Shown here: one piece after another, positions 18,375 through 27,513 of the stretch | How positions within the stretch are numbered: the stretch's first letter is position 1 | Layout: the number at the start of each line of letters is the position of its first letter | Assembly: GCA_947179325.1 (NCBI GenBank) | Contig: CAMXAU010000005.1 | Location: forward strand, 1-64,000 | Direction of reading: 5' to 3' | Length of the DNA stretch: 64,000 bases | Source: an uncultured Bacteroidales bacterium | GTDB taxonomy: Bacteria > Bacteroidota > Bacteroidia > Bacteroidales > UBA932 | Position numbers and translations under genes: made by a program | Notes under the pieces: model-generated | Told to the model about the DNA's origin: nothing | The model's input: only the letters and a program-made list of their open reading frames with translations | Database searches by the model: none

Positions 18375-19907
18375 TTATTTTACTGTAACACATGAAAGCT
18401 TTGTCCATCCGTCACATGTGGTTTCCGCATTTTCAATTGCAAGATAAATTCCGGGGACATTCCCCTTTGTCGTGTCAACAATGGCTACCGCCCATACGTA
18501 TCTCCCGACCGGGACACCGTCCATACTGAACTCCGAGGCGTATACGGCAGGCTGTCCTTTCAGCCATCCTGAAGGCTCGGCATCTGTCACAAAGGTCTTC
18601 ACGGCATCTCCGCGTGCGTCAAGAAGCGCAAAGGCTACTTTATAGCGATAATTCCATTGCGGTATGTTGTTGGGGAAATATCCCCATCCCATATTATTCC
18701 AGCGATGCTCCACCCTGGCTTTCCCGGTCGGCTTCACGGCTGAGGGGAGCCTGAGCATGTCAGGATACAGCCTGTAGCCTCCTTCAGCCACAAACCGCTT
18801 CACCAGTGCGAAACATTTCCCGAACCACGACCTTGTCTCGTCGTTTATCCTGAAATCCATCATGTTAACCTTTGCCTCCCTGGCCGCCTCGAATTCACCG
18901 AGACGAACATCCTCGGAATGCCCCTCGCGGTATTTCCCGCACGGGTCAAGCCAATACCGGTGATGGGCAGCCGTAATCCATCCGCCCTCCATAATCACAG
19001 GCCTGCGGTTGTTCCATCTCCGGCAGAAATCCTTTTCCCATTCCATGTAATATCCAGTCATACCGAAAGCGTCATGGCGTATGCTGTAACCCTTCTCCAC
19101 TATGACATTCTCAAGAAGCTCTGTCACCCCGTCCGGCACTTCGCCCCAGCTGTCCTGGTTGCTGTCCGCAAGCATCCTGTGATAATGGATGAACAGAGGT
19201 ATATTCGTGAATGTCCGGGCATACAGGGAAGTCACCCAGTCCACCACAGCCTCCTTCCTTGACGGGTCTTTAAAGACCATGGCATGCGATTCGCCCCATT
19301 TGCCAAGGCCGAAAGCGTCTATGAAATCCATCATGTCGACATCATTGAAATCCTCTGCCATGGCTTCAATGAATCGGGCATACTTCTCCTGGAAAACAGG
19401 GTCATCACAATACGGGGACTTATGCTCCCCCTTGCCGGATGTAAAATATTCCGCCCCTGCATCAATTACATACATCGGTGTATTCTGTCCCTGGTCGCGG
19501 CCATCGACGACAATGCGCAACGCAAGGCGCATCCCCCTGTCCTGGACTGTACGGAACAGCCTGCTGATCCTCGAAGATGTATCCCTCCATGCGTAAACGC
19601 CCTCCTCAGGCTCAAGGGACGCCCAGCTTGTACGGATGTATGCAGTGCCGGCATAGTCAGATACCTTTACCACAGTGCCGTCGGATGCCGGCATCTCGTC
19701 ATATCCCTGCTTCTCCCAGAAATCGCTATCCCAGCTCCTGCCAAGATACATCACCCATCCGCATAGCGGATTACGCAGCACTGTTACAGTATCCGGAGCA
19801 AATGAGATCCTCTTTGCCCTGCCGGCTGCCGTATGGCAGATGAGCACCATGGCCACCGCCATCATCATTGTAAGTCTCCTCATATCAAGAATTCGTCTGT
19901 CAGTCAT
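18375..19907 (-). CDS. DUF4832-type putative glycosidase, paralogue 1
   Basis: This 510-residue exported protein belongs to a group with four copies in this window. The signal peptide ends near HTAAGRA; M9 (19883) is another possible start. Shared blocks are NPLCGWVMYLG, RTSWASLEPEEG, DGRDQGQNTP, FGLGKWGE (E206), HDAFGM and IMEGGW (E307). A C-terminal beta domain has WNNMGWGY and an NIPQWNYRYK block. The N-terminal LEPEEGVYAW pattern and two invariant Glu at the ends of predicted strands resemble clan GH-A hydrolases. The family name DUF4832/DUF4874 is my best match, not a search result. It overlaps no neighbour and lies 12 bp after paralogue 2. Confidence 0.75.
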   Translation of the reverse strand: MTDRRILDMRRLTMMMAVAMVLICHTAAGRAKRISFAPDTVTVLRNPLCGWVMYLGRSWDSDFWEKQGYDEMPASDGTVVKVSDYAGTAYIRTSWASLEPEEGVYAWRDTSSRISRLFRTVQDRGMRLALRIVVDGRDQGQNTPMYVIDAGAEYFTSGKGEHKSPYCDDPVFQEKYARFIEAMAEDFNDVDMMDFIDAFGLGKWGESHAMVFKDPSRKEAVVDWVTSLYARTFTNIPLFIHYHRMLADSNQDSWGEVPDGVTELLENVIVEKGYSIRHDAFGMTGYYMEWEKDFCRRWNNRRPVIMEGGWITAAHHRYWLDPCGKYREGHSEDVRLGEFEAAREAKVNMMDFRINDETRSWFGKCFALVKRFVAEGGYRLYPDMLRLPSAVKPTGKARVEHRWNNMGWGYFPNNIPQWNYRYKVAFALLDARGDAVKTFVTDAEPSGWLKGQPAVYASEFSMDGVPVGRYVWAVAIVDTTKGNVPGIYLAIENAETTCDGWTKLSCVTVK

Positions 19908-19919
19908 ATCCTACTGTCC

Positions 19920-21548
19920 CTATTTGACCTCCACGGCAATTATCTGCGCCCATCCGTCTTCTGTAAGGCGGCTGGAAGTGACAGCCATGTTCAGGCCTGG
20001 AACATTCCCCTTTGCAGTATCGACAATGCCGATTGCCCACATATATGTACCTGCGGGGATTCCGGACAGGTCTATCTCCGTCGAATAGGACACCGGAGAG
20101 TTCAGGCGCCATTCTGACGGTTCTATTTTTTCATCCACAAAGACCTTGACCAGCTTTCCGAGACTCCCGTCATTATATTCAAAAAGCGCGAATGCACCTT
20201 TATAGCGCCAGTTGAATGCAGGGATATTGTTCGGGCAGTAGCCCCATCCATAGTTAGACCAGCGGCTCGTAAGTGTCACCCTGTCACCAGTGCAGACATT
20301 TTCAGGGACAGAGACAAGTGCCGGACAAAGGCGGTAGCCGCCATTGGCTATGAAGCTCTTCACAAGATCGAATTTCAGCTGGAAGAACGTCTGTATCTCG
20401 CTGTGCACACGTAGATCCATCATGTTCACGCGGGCCTCGGCAGACATGTCGTATTCACCCTGGCGTACATCCTCAGGATGATTTTCACGATATGGCTCAG
20501 CATCATATATCCAGTATCTGTGAGTGCCGTCAGTTATCCAGCCGCCCTCCATTGCTATCGGGCATACGAAATTGTACTTAGCCGCAATTCCGCGCTCCCA
20601 GTCCCTATAGTATGTATACATCCCGAATGCGTCATGCCTGATGCCATATCCTTTCCTGACTGCGCTTTCAATCATGGACTCAGTGTCCGGAGATGGAGAA
20701 TCTGACCAGCTGTCCTGGTTCGCATCACCGAGAAGACGGTGGTAATTTACAAAAAGAGGCACCTCTGTAAACAGCCTTGAATACAGGTCTGTCATCCATT
20801 CAAAGACAGGAAGCTTGCTGGAATTATCGTTAAATATAAGCGCATGCGCCTCACCCCATTTGCCGAGGCTGAAGCCGTCTATGAAATCAACCTTGGCAAT
20901 ATCATTGAAATCCTCGGCAAAAGCAGCCAGGAACTTCTCATATTTCTCCTGGAACACAGGATCATCCGGATAAGGTGACTTTATGCCGGAGGCATCTGCT
21001 GTTGTCCTGACACCATTGTTGTCATAGCAGGAGGCACCTGCACGGAACACATAGAGAGGCGTGTTCTGTCCCTGGTCACGCCCGTCAATCACTATCCTGA
21101 ACGCGAGACGCAATCCCCTGTCAAGGCAGCTTTTCAGCATCTTTGAGTATGTAGACTCCGGATCCCGCCACACATAGCTGCCCTCCTCAGGCTCAAGGGA
21201 TGCCCAGCTGGTACGCAGATATGCAGTGCTTGCATAGTCGGAGACCTTGACCGTTGAACCTTCCGAAGTAGGCATTGCATCATACGGGCTATACGGGACA
21301 TCAGGGTTTGTCCAGAAATCCTCGTTCCAGCTACGTCCGAGATACATCACCCATCCGTTCAGCGGATTACGGACCAGGGCCTCGCGTTCCGCCCTGAGCT
21401 GCACCGATGTATTCTGAGAGTTGTCTCCTCCTTCATCCTTCTCAGGCTTGAGACATGAGCATGTCCCTGCAAGAAGGACATATATACAGAAAATGTAAGA
21501 TACAGACCTGGATATAAATCCAGATACCGGTTGATGACTTGAAAACAT
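19920..21548 (-). CDS. DUF4832-type putative glycosidase, paralogue 2
   Basis: The 542-residue protein is a tandem relative of the gene at 18375-19907. The signal region ends in LAGTCSC, probably a lipoprotein although the lipobox is not canonical. It keeps NPLNGWVMYLG, the DGRDQGQNTP block, SLGKWGE (E233), HDAFGM and AMEGGW (E334). Being the first gene after the conserved promoter element at 21638-21657, it leads the operon that carries SusC1/SusD1/SusE1. Function is inferred to be extracellular glycan hydrolysis or binding; no substrate can be assigned. Confidence 0.75.
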   Translation of the reverse strand: MFSSHQPVSGFISRSVSYIFCIYVLLAGTCSCLKPEKDEGGDNSQNTSVQLRAEREALVRNPLNGWVMYLGRSWNEDFWTNPDVPYSPYDAMPTSEGSTVKVSDYASTAYLRTSWASLEPEEGSYVWRDPESTYSKMLKSCLDRGLRLAFRIVIDGRDQGQNTPLYVFRAGASCYDNNGVRTTADASGIKSPYPDDPVFQEKYEKFLAAFAEDFNDIAKVDFIDGFSLGKWGEAHALIFNDNSSKLPVFEWMTDLYSRLFTEVPLFVNYHRLLGDANQDSWSDSPSPDTESMIESAVRKGYGIRHDAFGMYTYYRDWERGIAAKYNFVCPIAMEGGWITDGTHRYWIYDAEPYRENHPEDVRQGEYDMSAEARVNMMDLRVHSEIQTFFQLKFDLVKSFIANGGYRLCPALVSVPENVCTGDRVTLTSRWSNYGWGYCPNNIPAFNWRYKGAFALFEYNDGSLGKLVKVFVDEKIEPSEWRLNSPVSYSTEIDLSGIPAGTYMWAIGIVDTAKGNVPGLNMAVTSSRLTEDGWAQIIAVEVK

Positions 21549-21586
21549 AATTGTGCTATTAAAATGTACCGTGCGTCCTGTAACGC

Positions 21587-21599
21587 TTCTGCAAATATC
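21587..21599 (-). promoter_or_regulatory. -7 region GATATTTGCAGAA of the susCD-1 operon
   Basis: The minus-strand 13-mer GATATTTGCAGAA is identical to that at 37270-37282 and contains a 7/8 match to TAnnTTTG. It lies 38 bp from the conserved element at 21638-21657 and about 40 bp before the start at 21548. No -33 TTG is correctly spaced, as expected for an activated promoter. Confidence 0.7.
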
Positions 21600-21637
21600 C
21601 TAAATACCTAAGAAACAATAGGCATCCCTTTATGCAG

Positions 21638-21657
21638 AAATGGTTTCATTTTGTACA
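21638..21657 (-). promoter_or_regulatory. Conserved PUL promoter element, copy 2
   Basis: The plus-strand 20-mer AAATGGTTTCATTTTGTACA is identical to the one at 37321-37340, with the same 38-bp distance to an identical -7 region. The proposed ligand is the hybrid two-component regulator of this locus. Confidence 0.75.
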
Positions 21658-21680
21658 GATATGCTCTCAAGAAGCGAAAA

Positions 21681-21700
21681 CAGGCCTGGCGGCAGGCCTG
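21681..21700 (-). terminator. Intrinsic terminator after the GH3-PA14 gene
   Basis: The arms CAGGCCTG at 21681-21688 and 21693-21700 enclose a 4-nt loop. On the minus strand the hairpin directly follows the TAG stop and is followed by TTTTCGCTTC. It ends the first PUL block just before the promoter of the next. Confidence 0.8.
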
Positions 21701-24223
21701 CTACATCCCGACATAGACCCGGCACGAGAGCGGGAGATCCGATGATGAGCCGCCTGCCATTATGTCAAATTCACCAGGTTCGACACGGAAACCGTGCAGG
21801 CCGACATCATAGAACGCAAAGGCATCAGGCCCAAGGACAATCGACACACGGCGTGTCTCACCTCTGCGAAGAAAGACCTTCGCATATCCTTTAAGTTCCT
21901 TCACCGGTCTCTTCACGGAAGACTCGCAGTCCGAGACATAGACCTGTACAACCTCGGATGCATCCATCTGGCCTGAATTGCGGACATCCAGCTCCACTTT
22001 CACCTTTCCGTCACCGAGTGAGACCACAGACATATCAGAATATTCAAATGTGGTATAGGACAGACCGAACCCGAAAGGGTATTCCGGAGATATACCGCTG
22101 CGGTCATATCCACGGTAGCCTACAAAAATGCCCTCATTATATTCTACATGCTTGGCCTGCTTCGCGTTCTCATAGTAGCTGTGGTGCACAGGATTGTCAT
22201 CCCAGCTCTTCTCGATAGAAACAGGAAGTCTGCCGCTCGGGGAAACCTTGCCCGTAAGAATCTCGGCAAGGGCCGTTCCACCTTCCTGGCCAGGATACCA
22301 TGCCATGAGTACCGAACTTACATTTTCAGACCATCCGCTAAAATCCACGCCTCCGCCGGCATTCACCACTACAGTCACATTCCTGTGTGCTGAAGCGACG
22401 CGGTCTATAAGCCTTTTCTGCTCGGCAGGAAGCGAGAAGTTCCTGTCAAAGCCCTCACCCTCACTGTTGCTGTCAAAACCTGCGCAAAATACCACATGGG
22501 AAGCCCCAGAAAGACTTTCTTCAAGAAGTTTCTCATTCATGATTCCGGCCTGAAGGCTTACCGTAGCCTCGCCGGCATTGTCGAAATATTCGAACCTTAT
22601 CTGATATTTCCTGCCGGACTTGACATCAAGGAACGCGGACCTTGAAGAAAGAGAATGGTTGCCCCAGTCACCGCCGAGCAGAACACCGTCAACAAAAAGG
22701 CGGTATCCGTCATCTCCACTCATCAAGAAGCGCACAACACCATCCTTTTCAGCCTTATAGACTCCTTCCCATGCCACAGAGAATTTGTCATCCGGGATTC
22801 CCTTTGCCGGAGAGCCGTATTTCCAGAAAAAGCTGATATTTTTGTCTATGCGTGACATGACAGGCTCGCCCTTGAAAGCCAAAACAGGCCAATAAGTGCC
22901 TCTGAACCCTTTTTCAGTCATGTCAGCGTCAGCAAAAATCTCTGATGAAATGTCCTCATAAAGCATCCCGTCAGAAAGCAGGGCCACATTTTTCTCCCCT
23001 TTGGCAGCGGCTAGTCCCTGATATGCGGACACGGCCCTGACAGGAGTAACGTAACCGCTTCCCCCTCCTGTGACCACACGGTCGGCATTCGGTCCCATGA
23101 CAAGCACCCTCCCTTTTTTCAAAGGCAGATTTCCTCCTTCATTTTTGAGAAGCACTATTCCTTCACGGGCCACGCCGAGAGCCGCCTCACGTGAATATGC
23201 GCAATCTTCGTCAATGGACGTGTCCGCTCCCCTGGGATTGTCAAGCATGCCGAACGAGATCAATGTCTGCAGGATATGCTGCACTTTGAGGTCTATGTCC
23301 TCTTCGCGCACGATGCCGCTGTCTATAGCAGCCTTGAGTCTCTCTTCCGTAAAGAACACCCCTTTAGGCATCTCCAGGTCAAGCCCTCCATTGGCAATCC
23401 CCGCAGTCGAATAGGTTGAAGTCCAGTCCGACATCACTATTCCCCTGAATCCCCACTGCTCACGCAGGACACCGATGTTCATCCAGCCGTTTTCCGTAGC
23501 ATGGACCCCGTTCACCGGATTGTAGCTATCCATTACAGCCCCGACGCCAGCCTCCTGCACCGCTTTTCTGAAAGCAGGGAAATATATCTCGTTCAAGGTT
23601 CGCTCGTCCACATCAGAACTTACACTATGGCGTGCATATTCCTGGTTATTGGCGGCAAAATGCTTCACCGTAGCCATCACACCCTCTTCCTGCAGGCCTA
23701 TGATATAGTGCTTTGCAATCTCACCTGAAAGGAACGGGTCCTCCCCGAAATATTCATAGTTGCGTCCGCACATGGGAGCACGGTATATATTGACACCAGG
23801 GCCAAGCATTATGTCCACTCCCCTTGCCCTTGCATCCATGCCGAGACCGTGCCCGAGCCTTTCCGCCTCCTCCCGGTTCCATGTCGCCGCCAGGCATATC
23901 CCGCATGGGTACAATGTGCTTCTTGTATTGTTCCGCACTCCGCATGGACCATCGGCCATCCTTATTTCAGGGATTCCCAGCCTCGGGACAGCGCGTATGT
24001 AAAATGACTTCAATCCCGAGATATAGCCAATCTTCTCCTCCAAGGTCATCATGCCGACAAGCTCGGCTGCCCTGCGCTCATCCTCACAGGAAATGACATG
24101 CCGCGAAACCGGCTGCCGGCTATGGCCGCCGCACTTGCCGCTATCTCCTGCGCGCAGATCCAGGCATACTGCAACGGCCGTCAAAAGAACAGTGAGACAT
24201 ATACTTGACTTCTTGATGTTCAT
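21701..24223 (-). CDS. GH3 glycosidase with inserted PA14 domain
   Basis: The 840-residue exported GH3 enzyme has a signal to about residue 25 and a barrel domain at 50-340. Catalytic nucleophile D266 lies in IVMSDWTS, and the substrate-binding KHFAANNQE is intact. The second domain is interrupted by a PA14 module (about 430-560, with MSGDDGYRLFVDG), followed by a fibronectin-III-like tail. GH3-PA14 proteins are often beta-glucosidases or related exo-enzymes, and PA14 shapes the substrate pocket. It is the last gene of the upper block, 24 bp after the DUF4886 lipoprotein gene. Confidence 0.9.
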   Translation of the reverse strand: MNIKKSSICLTVLLTAVAVCLDLRAGDSGKCGGHSRQPVSRHVISCEDERRAAELVGMMTLEEKIGYISGLKSFYIRAVPRLGIPEIRMADGPCGVRNNTRSTLYPCGICLAATWNREEAERLGHGLGMDARARGVDIMLGPGVNIYRAPMCGRNYEYFGEDPFLSGEIAKHYIIGLQEEGVMATVKHFAANNQEYARHSVSSDVDERTLNEIYFPAFRKAVQEAGVGAVMDSYNPVNGVHATENGWMNIGVLREQWGFRGIVMSDWTSTYSTAGIANGGLDLEMPKGVFFTEERLKAAIDSGIVREEDIDLKVQHILQTLISFGMLDNPRGADTSIDEDCAYSREAALGVAREGIVLLKNEGGNLPLKKGRVLVMGPNADRVVTGGGSGYVTPVRAVSAYQGLAAAKGEKNVALLSDGMLYEDISSEIFADADMTEKGFRGTYWPVLAFKGEPVMSRIDKNISFFWKYGSPAKGIPDDKFSVAWEGVYKAEKDGVVRFLMSGDDGYRLFVDGVLLGGDWGNHSLSSRSAFLDVKSGRKYQIRFEYFDNAGEATVSLQAGIMNEKLLEESLSGASHVVFCAGFDSNSEGEGFDRNFSLPAEQKRLIDRVASAHRNVTVVVNAGGGVDFSGWSENVSSVLMAWYPGQEGGTALAEILTGKVSPSGRLPVSIEKSWDDNPVHHSYYENAKQAKHVEYNEGIFVGYRGYDRSGISPEYPFGFGLSYTTFEYSDMSVVSLGDGKVKVELDVRNSGQMDASEVVQVYVSDCESSVKRPVKELKGYAKVFLRRGETRRVSIVLGPDAFAFYDVGLHGFRVEPGEFDIMAGGSSSDLPLSCRVYVGM

Positions 24224-24247
24224 GATATCTTCAATTTGTGCATAATT

Positions 24248-25393
24248 CTACCATACTGACATATCTGTAACCGCATAAGGGCATTGCACAGCATTGTGGG
24301 CCGCATTCTGGGCTATATCCCTTTTCACGGAATCAACCGTTGGCGGAGCATAGCTGTTGCCCACAACGCTTTTCCCGGAGATTGCCTCATACCATGTACA
24401 GGCTGCCGTATAGCGCCCGAATGTTGTCTCCAGATGATAGCCGTCACGGTTGAATGTATCTCCAAGAGAAGAGGTCCTGCCATTCTGGACAGCTGTCCCC
24501 GACGGCACAAGTATATCTATGGAATATAATGCATTTTCCATGATTTTCTTTGACACATCAGCTATTGCATTGTACATTGTCATCTGGTCTTTTCCGTAAT
24601 TAGGGAATTCGGCATGGTCCGATGTGGTGGAATATGCCCATGTCGAATGCCACATCAGCTTCACATCCGGCCGCGACATTGAGCGGACATAGTTCAGGAC
24701 TACAGGCAGATAAGGTGTGATTGTCTCCATCATCCCTGACACACCGCTTGCCTGCTGTATGCTGACATAGTCCCATTCTTCATCCTCCAGGGCCTCGGAA
24801 AGCTTCACGCCTGTCCTGTTTGTCTTGCTCCCGCCGACAACCTTACGGTACTCATATGCAGCCTTGTCTTCATTGACATTGCCGCAATGCCTTTCAAGAG
24901 TACATCCGCCGATGTACATGTTGCCTATTATGACTTTCTGCCCGTCCGCCTGGAAAAGTTCATAGAGATATTGCTCCACAGCGTCCTGGGAGAAACTATT
25001 GCCTATGGCGAGAATCCTTATTGTTCCGTCTCCCTCATAGACAACATCCACCGTAGCACGCGCAGTGACCGTCTCGCATTCCTCAAGATATACGATAATC
25101 ACCGCACGCCCTCCCTTGAGTGCATGAAGTTCCGCCCTGTCGCCATCGTACGCAAGTGAAACGACTGTAGGATTCAGAGACATCCATCTATAGGTCGAGG
25201 AATGCCCGGTTTCAGGTACCCCATGCATGGAGACAGTCATTACTGCCGACTGCCCCGCCATAAAGTTTTCCGGTACACCGGAAAGCGTCAGTGACACGCC
25301 TTCGTACGGACTGCCCTTTGTACACGCAATCAGTGAAGACAGCACTACCGCTAAAAATATATTGAAGATTGAATGCAGCTTTGCCATTTTCAA
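24248..25393 (-). CDS. DUF4886 SGNH-like lipoprotein
   Basis: The 381-residue lipoprotein (lipobox LIAC, Cys24) has an Ig-like domain at about 30-120 and a DUF4886 domain at 125-375. SGNH-type features are AIGNSFS (S133) and NRDGYHL (D317, H320). The catalytic domain closely resembles the N-terminal half of the GH3 fusion at 2735-5758, including IGGC(S/T)LERH and the PSGTA(I/V)QN block. Related folds include carbohydrate esterases, so removal of an acyl group from glycan is a reasonable inference, but no activity is established by the sequence. Confidence 0.8.
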   Translation of the reverse strand: MKMAKLHSIFNIFLAVVLSSLIACTKGSPYEGVSLTLSGVPENFMAGQSAVMTVSMHGVPETGHSSTYRWMSLNPTVVSLAYDGDRAELHALKGGRAVIIVYLEECETVTARATVDVVYEGDGTIRILAIGNSFSQDAVEQYLYELFQADGQKVIIGNMYIGGCTLERHCGNVNEDKAAYEYRKVVGGSKTNRTGVKLSEALEDEEWDYVSIQQASGVSGMMETITPYLPVVLNYVRSMSRPDVKLMWHSTWAYSTTSDHAEFPNYGKDQMTMYNAIADVSKKIMENALYSIDILVPSGTAVQNGRTSSLGDTFNRDGYHLETTFGRYTAACTWYEAISGKSVVGNSYAPPTVDSVKRDIAQNAAHNAVQCPYAVTDMSVW

Positions 25394-25408
25394 ATTCCTG
25401 TCTATATA

Positions 25409-27487
25409 CTATTCCGATTTCTCAAAACGTATAAGGTTGTTCCTCATGTCAACTATAATCAGCCCCAGAGCTATACTTCCCCCTTCCGGCTTCCATTTTT
25501 TATTGCTTACAGCCATGGCCATCGGGAGCCATTCCCCCTCAACGAGGTCTGTATCGGCATTCAGTTCCACCCCCGGTTCTGACGCAGGGACAAAAGCAAG
25601 GGTCTTTGAGATGAAATCCATTGCTCCGGCTTCATTGGGATTGTCTTTCCCTGTTCCTGTCCCCTCCTGGAGTATCTCTACTTCTGAAACATTCTGGGCA
25701 ACCTTTATGCATATGCTGCCACTGACCAGGCCTGGAGCCTTACAGACCAGGACCTGCGGATCAGCCGGAGACTGGCTGAATTCAAATGCCTTTCCTTTCC
25801 AGCTATCCCATCCTGTCATTGTATTTATATAATATGTCCCTGACAGAAGAGTCTTTGCGATACGCCATGTATCAGCCTGTCCGGCATACCAGTATTCAAC
25901 CCTTACCGGCTGGAGGTCTGTGGCTTCATCGTATATTGTAATTACCTTAGAGGCACGGTCGAGCACAATGCGGTACTTTCCGTCTGCCGGTATCACCCAA
26001 TGTTCCGTGTCTGTGAATTCAACAAAATCCTGGACAAATGCAGAAGCCTGCCCGGCATTGATGCCAGTTCCATCAGAAGGGACTATCGCACCCATCGAGG
26101 CATTGCCGGCATCCTTCATATCAATATACATGTATCCGGACTTCAAGTCAGCATAGAATGCAAACACATCTTCATTTTCAATGGTCTGCTCCATTGCCAC
26201 AGGAGCCTGGACGGCAGAGCCGCATATCACGAAACCGGCGACAGAAGCAAGGTCAACCTCCTCAAAAATCACTTCTTCTGCACCATATTGTATAATCCTT
26301 ATCTCCTTAGATGCTCCAAGAGAAGGGACGATTGCCACTGTTGCAGAGCGGCGCATCCCCTCATTGGCATCGACCTTGAAAGCGACAGCATCTGTGCGCA
26401 CCGCCCTGGTCTGCGGAGCGACATGGATCCATGATGCAGCTTCAGCAGGTATGGCTATCTCATATTCAAGATTGGTGACAACAGTCACAACAACGTCCCC
26501 TCCATCTTTTGAGACCTCCTCTACATCAGCCACAGCTGCAAATTCTCCAGCCTCGAACGAGATACAGACTGCCTTATAGGCCGAATCTGAATTCCTTATC
26601 GCCTTGATGATGACATATCCGTCGGCAGGAAGTTCTTCAGGGGCGGTTATCGCAACTGCACCATCCTTCAGTACAGCCTCATATCCGCCATATGCCTCAG
26701 CAAAGACACGTGTCGTAGCGTCTGCACCGACCACTTCAAACGGAATCTCAACAGTTGTCCCTGCAATGATTGCCACCTCATCTGCACCTACTGCAATCCG
26801 GAAATCCGCCTCCAGAGGAAGCCTGTAGACCTTGTCAGGAGTGGTATTCAGGACAATCACAAGATAGCCGTCCACAACTGAGACGCTCTTGAAGATAGAG
26901 TCGCCGGATGCAGAGCCGGAAGCTGCCGCAAGCACATAGTCACCATTTTCATCTGTTATCCTGACCGGCTCTTCAGTCTCGTCATACCTGATTGTCCAGT
27001 ACCCCTCTGAGTCAACTCCGAATATAGGTGTCTTTCCCGGAGCGCCGTCTTCACCCCTGCTTCCGTCCTCTCCCTTGTCTCCTTGCTCGCCTTTGTCGCC
27101 CTGCTCGCCTTTTTCTCCGATTGCCCTTACAGGCTGGCCGCCGGAAAGGATACGCTGCCCGTCAATTGTCCAGTACCCCTCGCTGTCTATGGCGACATTC
27201 AAGGCAACCGGACCATTCTCCACAGTTATTGTATAGACCTCCCCATTGCCGAGAGTAATCTTCCATACATTCCCGTCCCTGGTTATCTCCTTTACCGTCT
27301 GTCCTGACTGTGCAAAAGCCTGCAAGGCCCTCACGTTGTCATTCAGTTCCATTAATGAATTGGTCATCAAGACCATTTTCGCTTCAAGGTCGTCAAGCCT
27401 CCCCTCTACCCCTGTAAGGTCTGTACATGAAATGCCAAGCCCGGCTGCCGCCACGAGAGAAGCCAGAATAAGAAACATTCTTTTCAT
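25409..27487 (-). CDS. Collagen-like DUF4988/BACON surface lipoprotein
   Basis: The 692-residue lipoprotein starts at MKRMFLIL with Cys20 in LGISC; an earlier in-frame ATG at 27553 lies inside the neighbouring gene. Residues about 20-95 form a DUF4988-type segment with a short coiled coil. Ten Gly-X-Y triplets follow, then beta domains including a BACON-like segment ending IRIIQYG, then a C-terminal module starting near LQPVRVEYW. That module is closely similar to the C terminus of the SusE2 protein (29108-30463). A surface glycan-binding role is inferred. The triplets may act as a stalk. Confidence 0.8.
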   Translation of the reverse strand: MKRMFLILASLVAAAGLGISCTDLTGVEGRLDDLEAKMVLMTNSLMELNDNVRALQAFAQSGQTVKEITRDGNVWKITLGNGEVYTITVENGPVALNVAIDSEGYWTIDGQRILSGGQPVRAIGEKGEQGDKGEQGDKGEDGSRGEDGAPGKTPIFGVDSEGYWTIRYDETEEPVRITDENGDYVLAAASGSASGDSIFKSVSVVDGYLVIVLNTTPDKVYRLPLEADFRIAVGADEVAIIAGTTVEIPFEVVGADATTRVFAEAYGGYEAVLKDGAVAITAPEELPADGYVIIKAIRNSDSAYKAVCISFEAGEFAAVADVEEVSKDGGDVVVTVVTNLEYEIAIPAEAASWIHVAPQTRAVRTDAVAFKVDANEGMRRSATVAIVPSLGASKEIRIIQYGAEEVIFEEVDLASVAGFVICGSAVQAPVAMEQTIENEDVFAFYADLKSGYMYIDMKDAGNASMGAIVPSDGTGINAGQASAFVQDFVEFTDTEHWVIPADGKYRIVLDRASKVITIYDEATDLQPVRVEYWYAGQADTWRIAKTLLSGTYYINTMTGWDSWKGKAFEFSQSPADPQVLVCKAPGLVSGSICIKVAQNVSEVEILQEGTGTGKDNPNEAGAMDFISKTLAFVPASEPGVELNADTDLVEGEWLPMAMAVSNKKWKPEGGSIALGLIIVDMRNNLIRFEKSE
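27029..27118 (-). repeat. Collagen-like Gly-X-Y coding repeat (10 triplets)
   Basis: Ninety bases encode ten consecutive Gly-X-Y triplets, beginning GEKGEQGDK and ending GAPGKT. The GEQ-GDK part is repeated almost exactly at the DNA level. Bacterial collagen-like runs often form trimeric stalks. Copy number could vary between strains. Confidence 0.85.
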
Positions 27488-27513
27488 GATAATGCTATTT
27501 ATTATGTGTCTGA

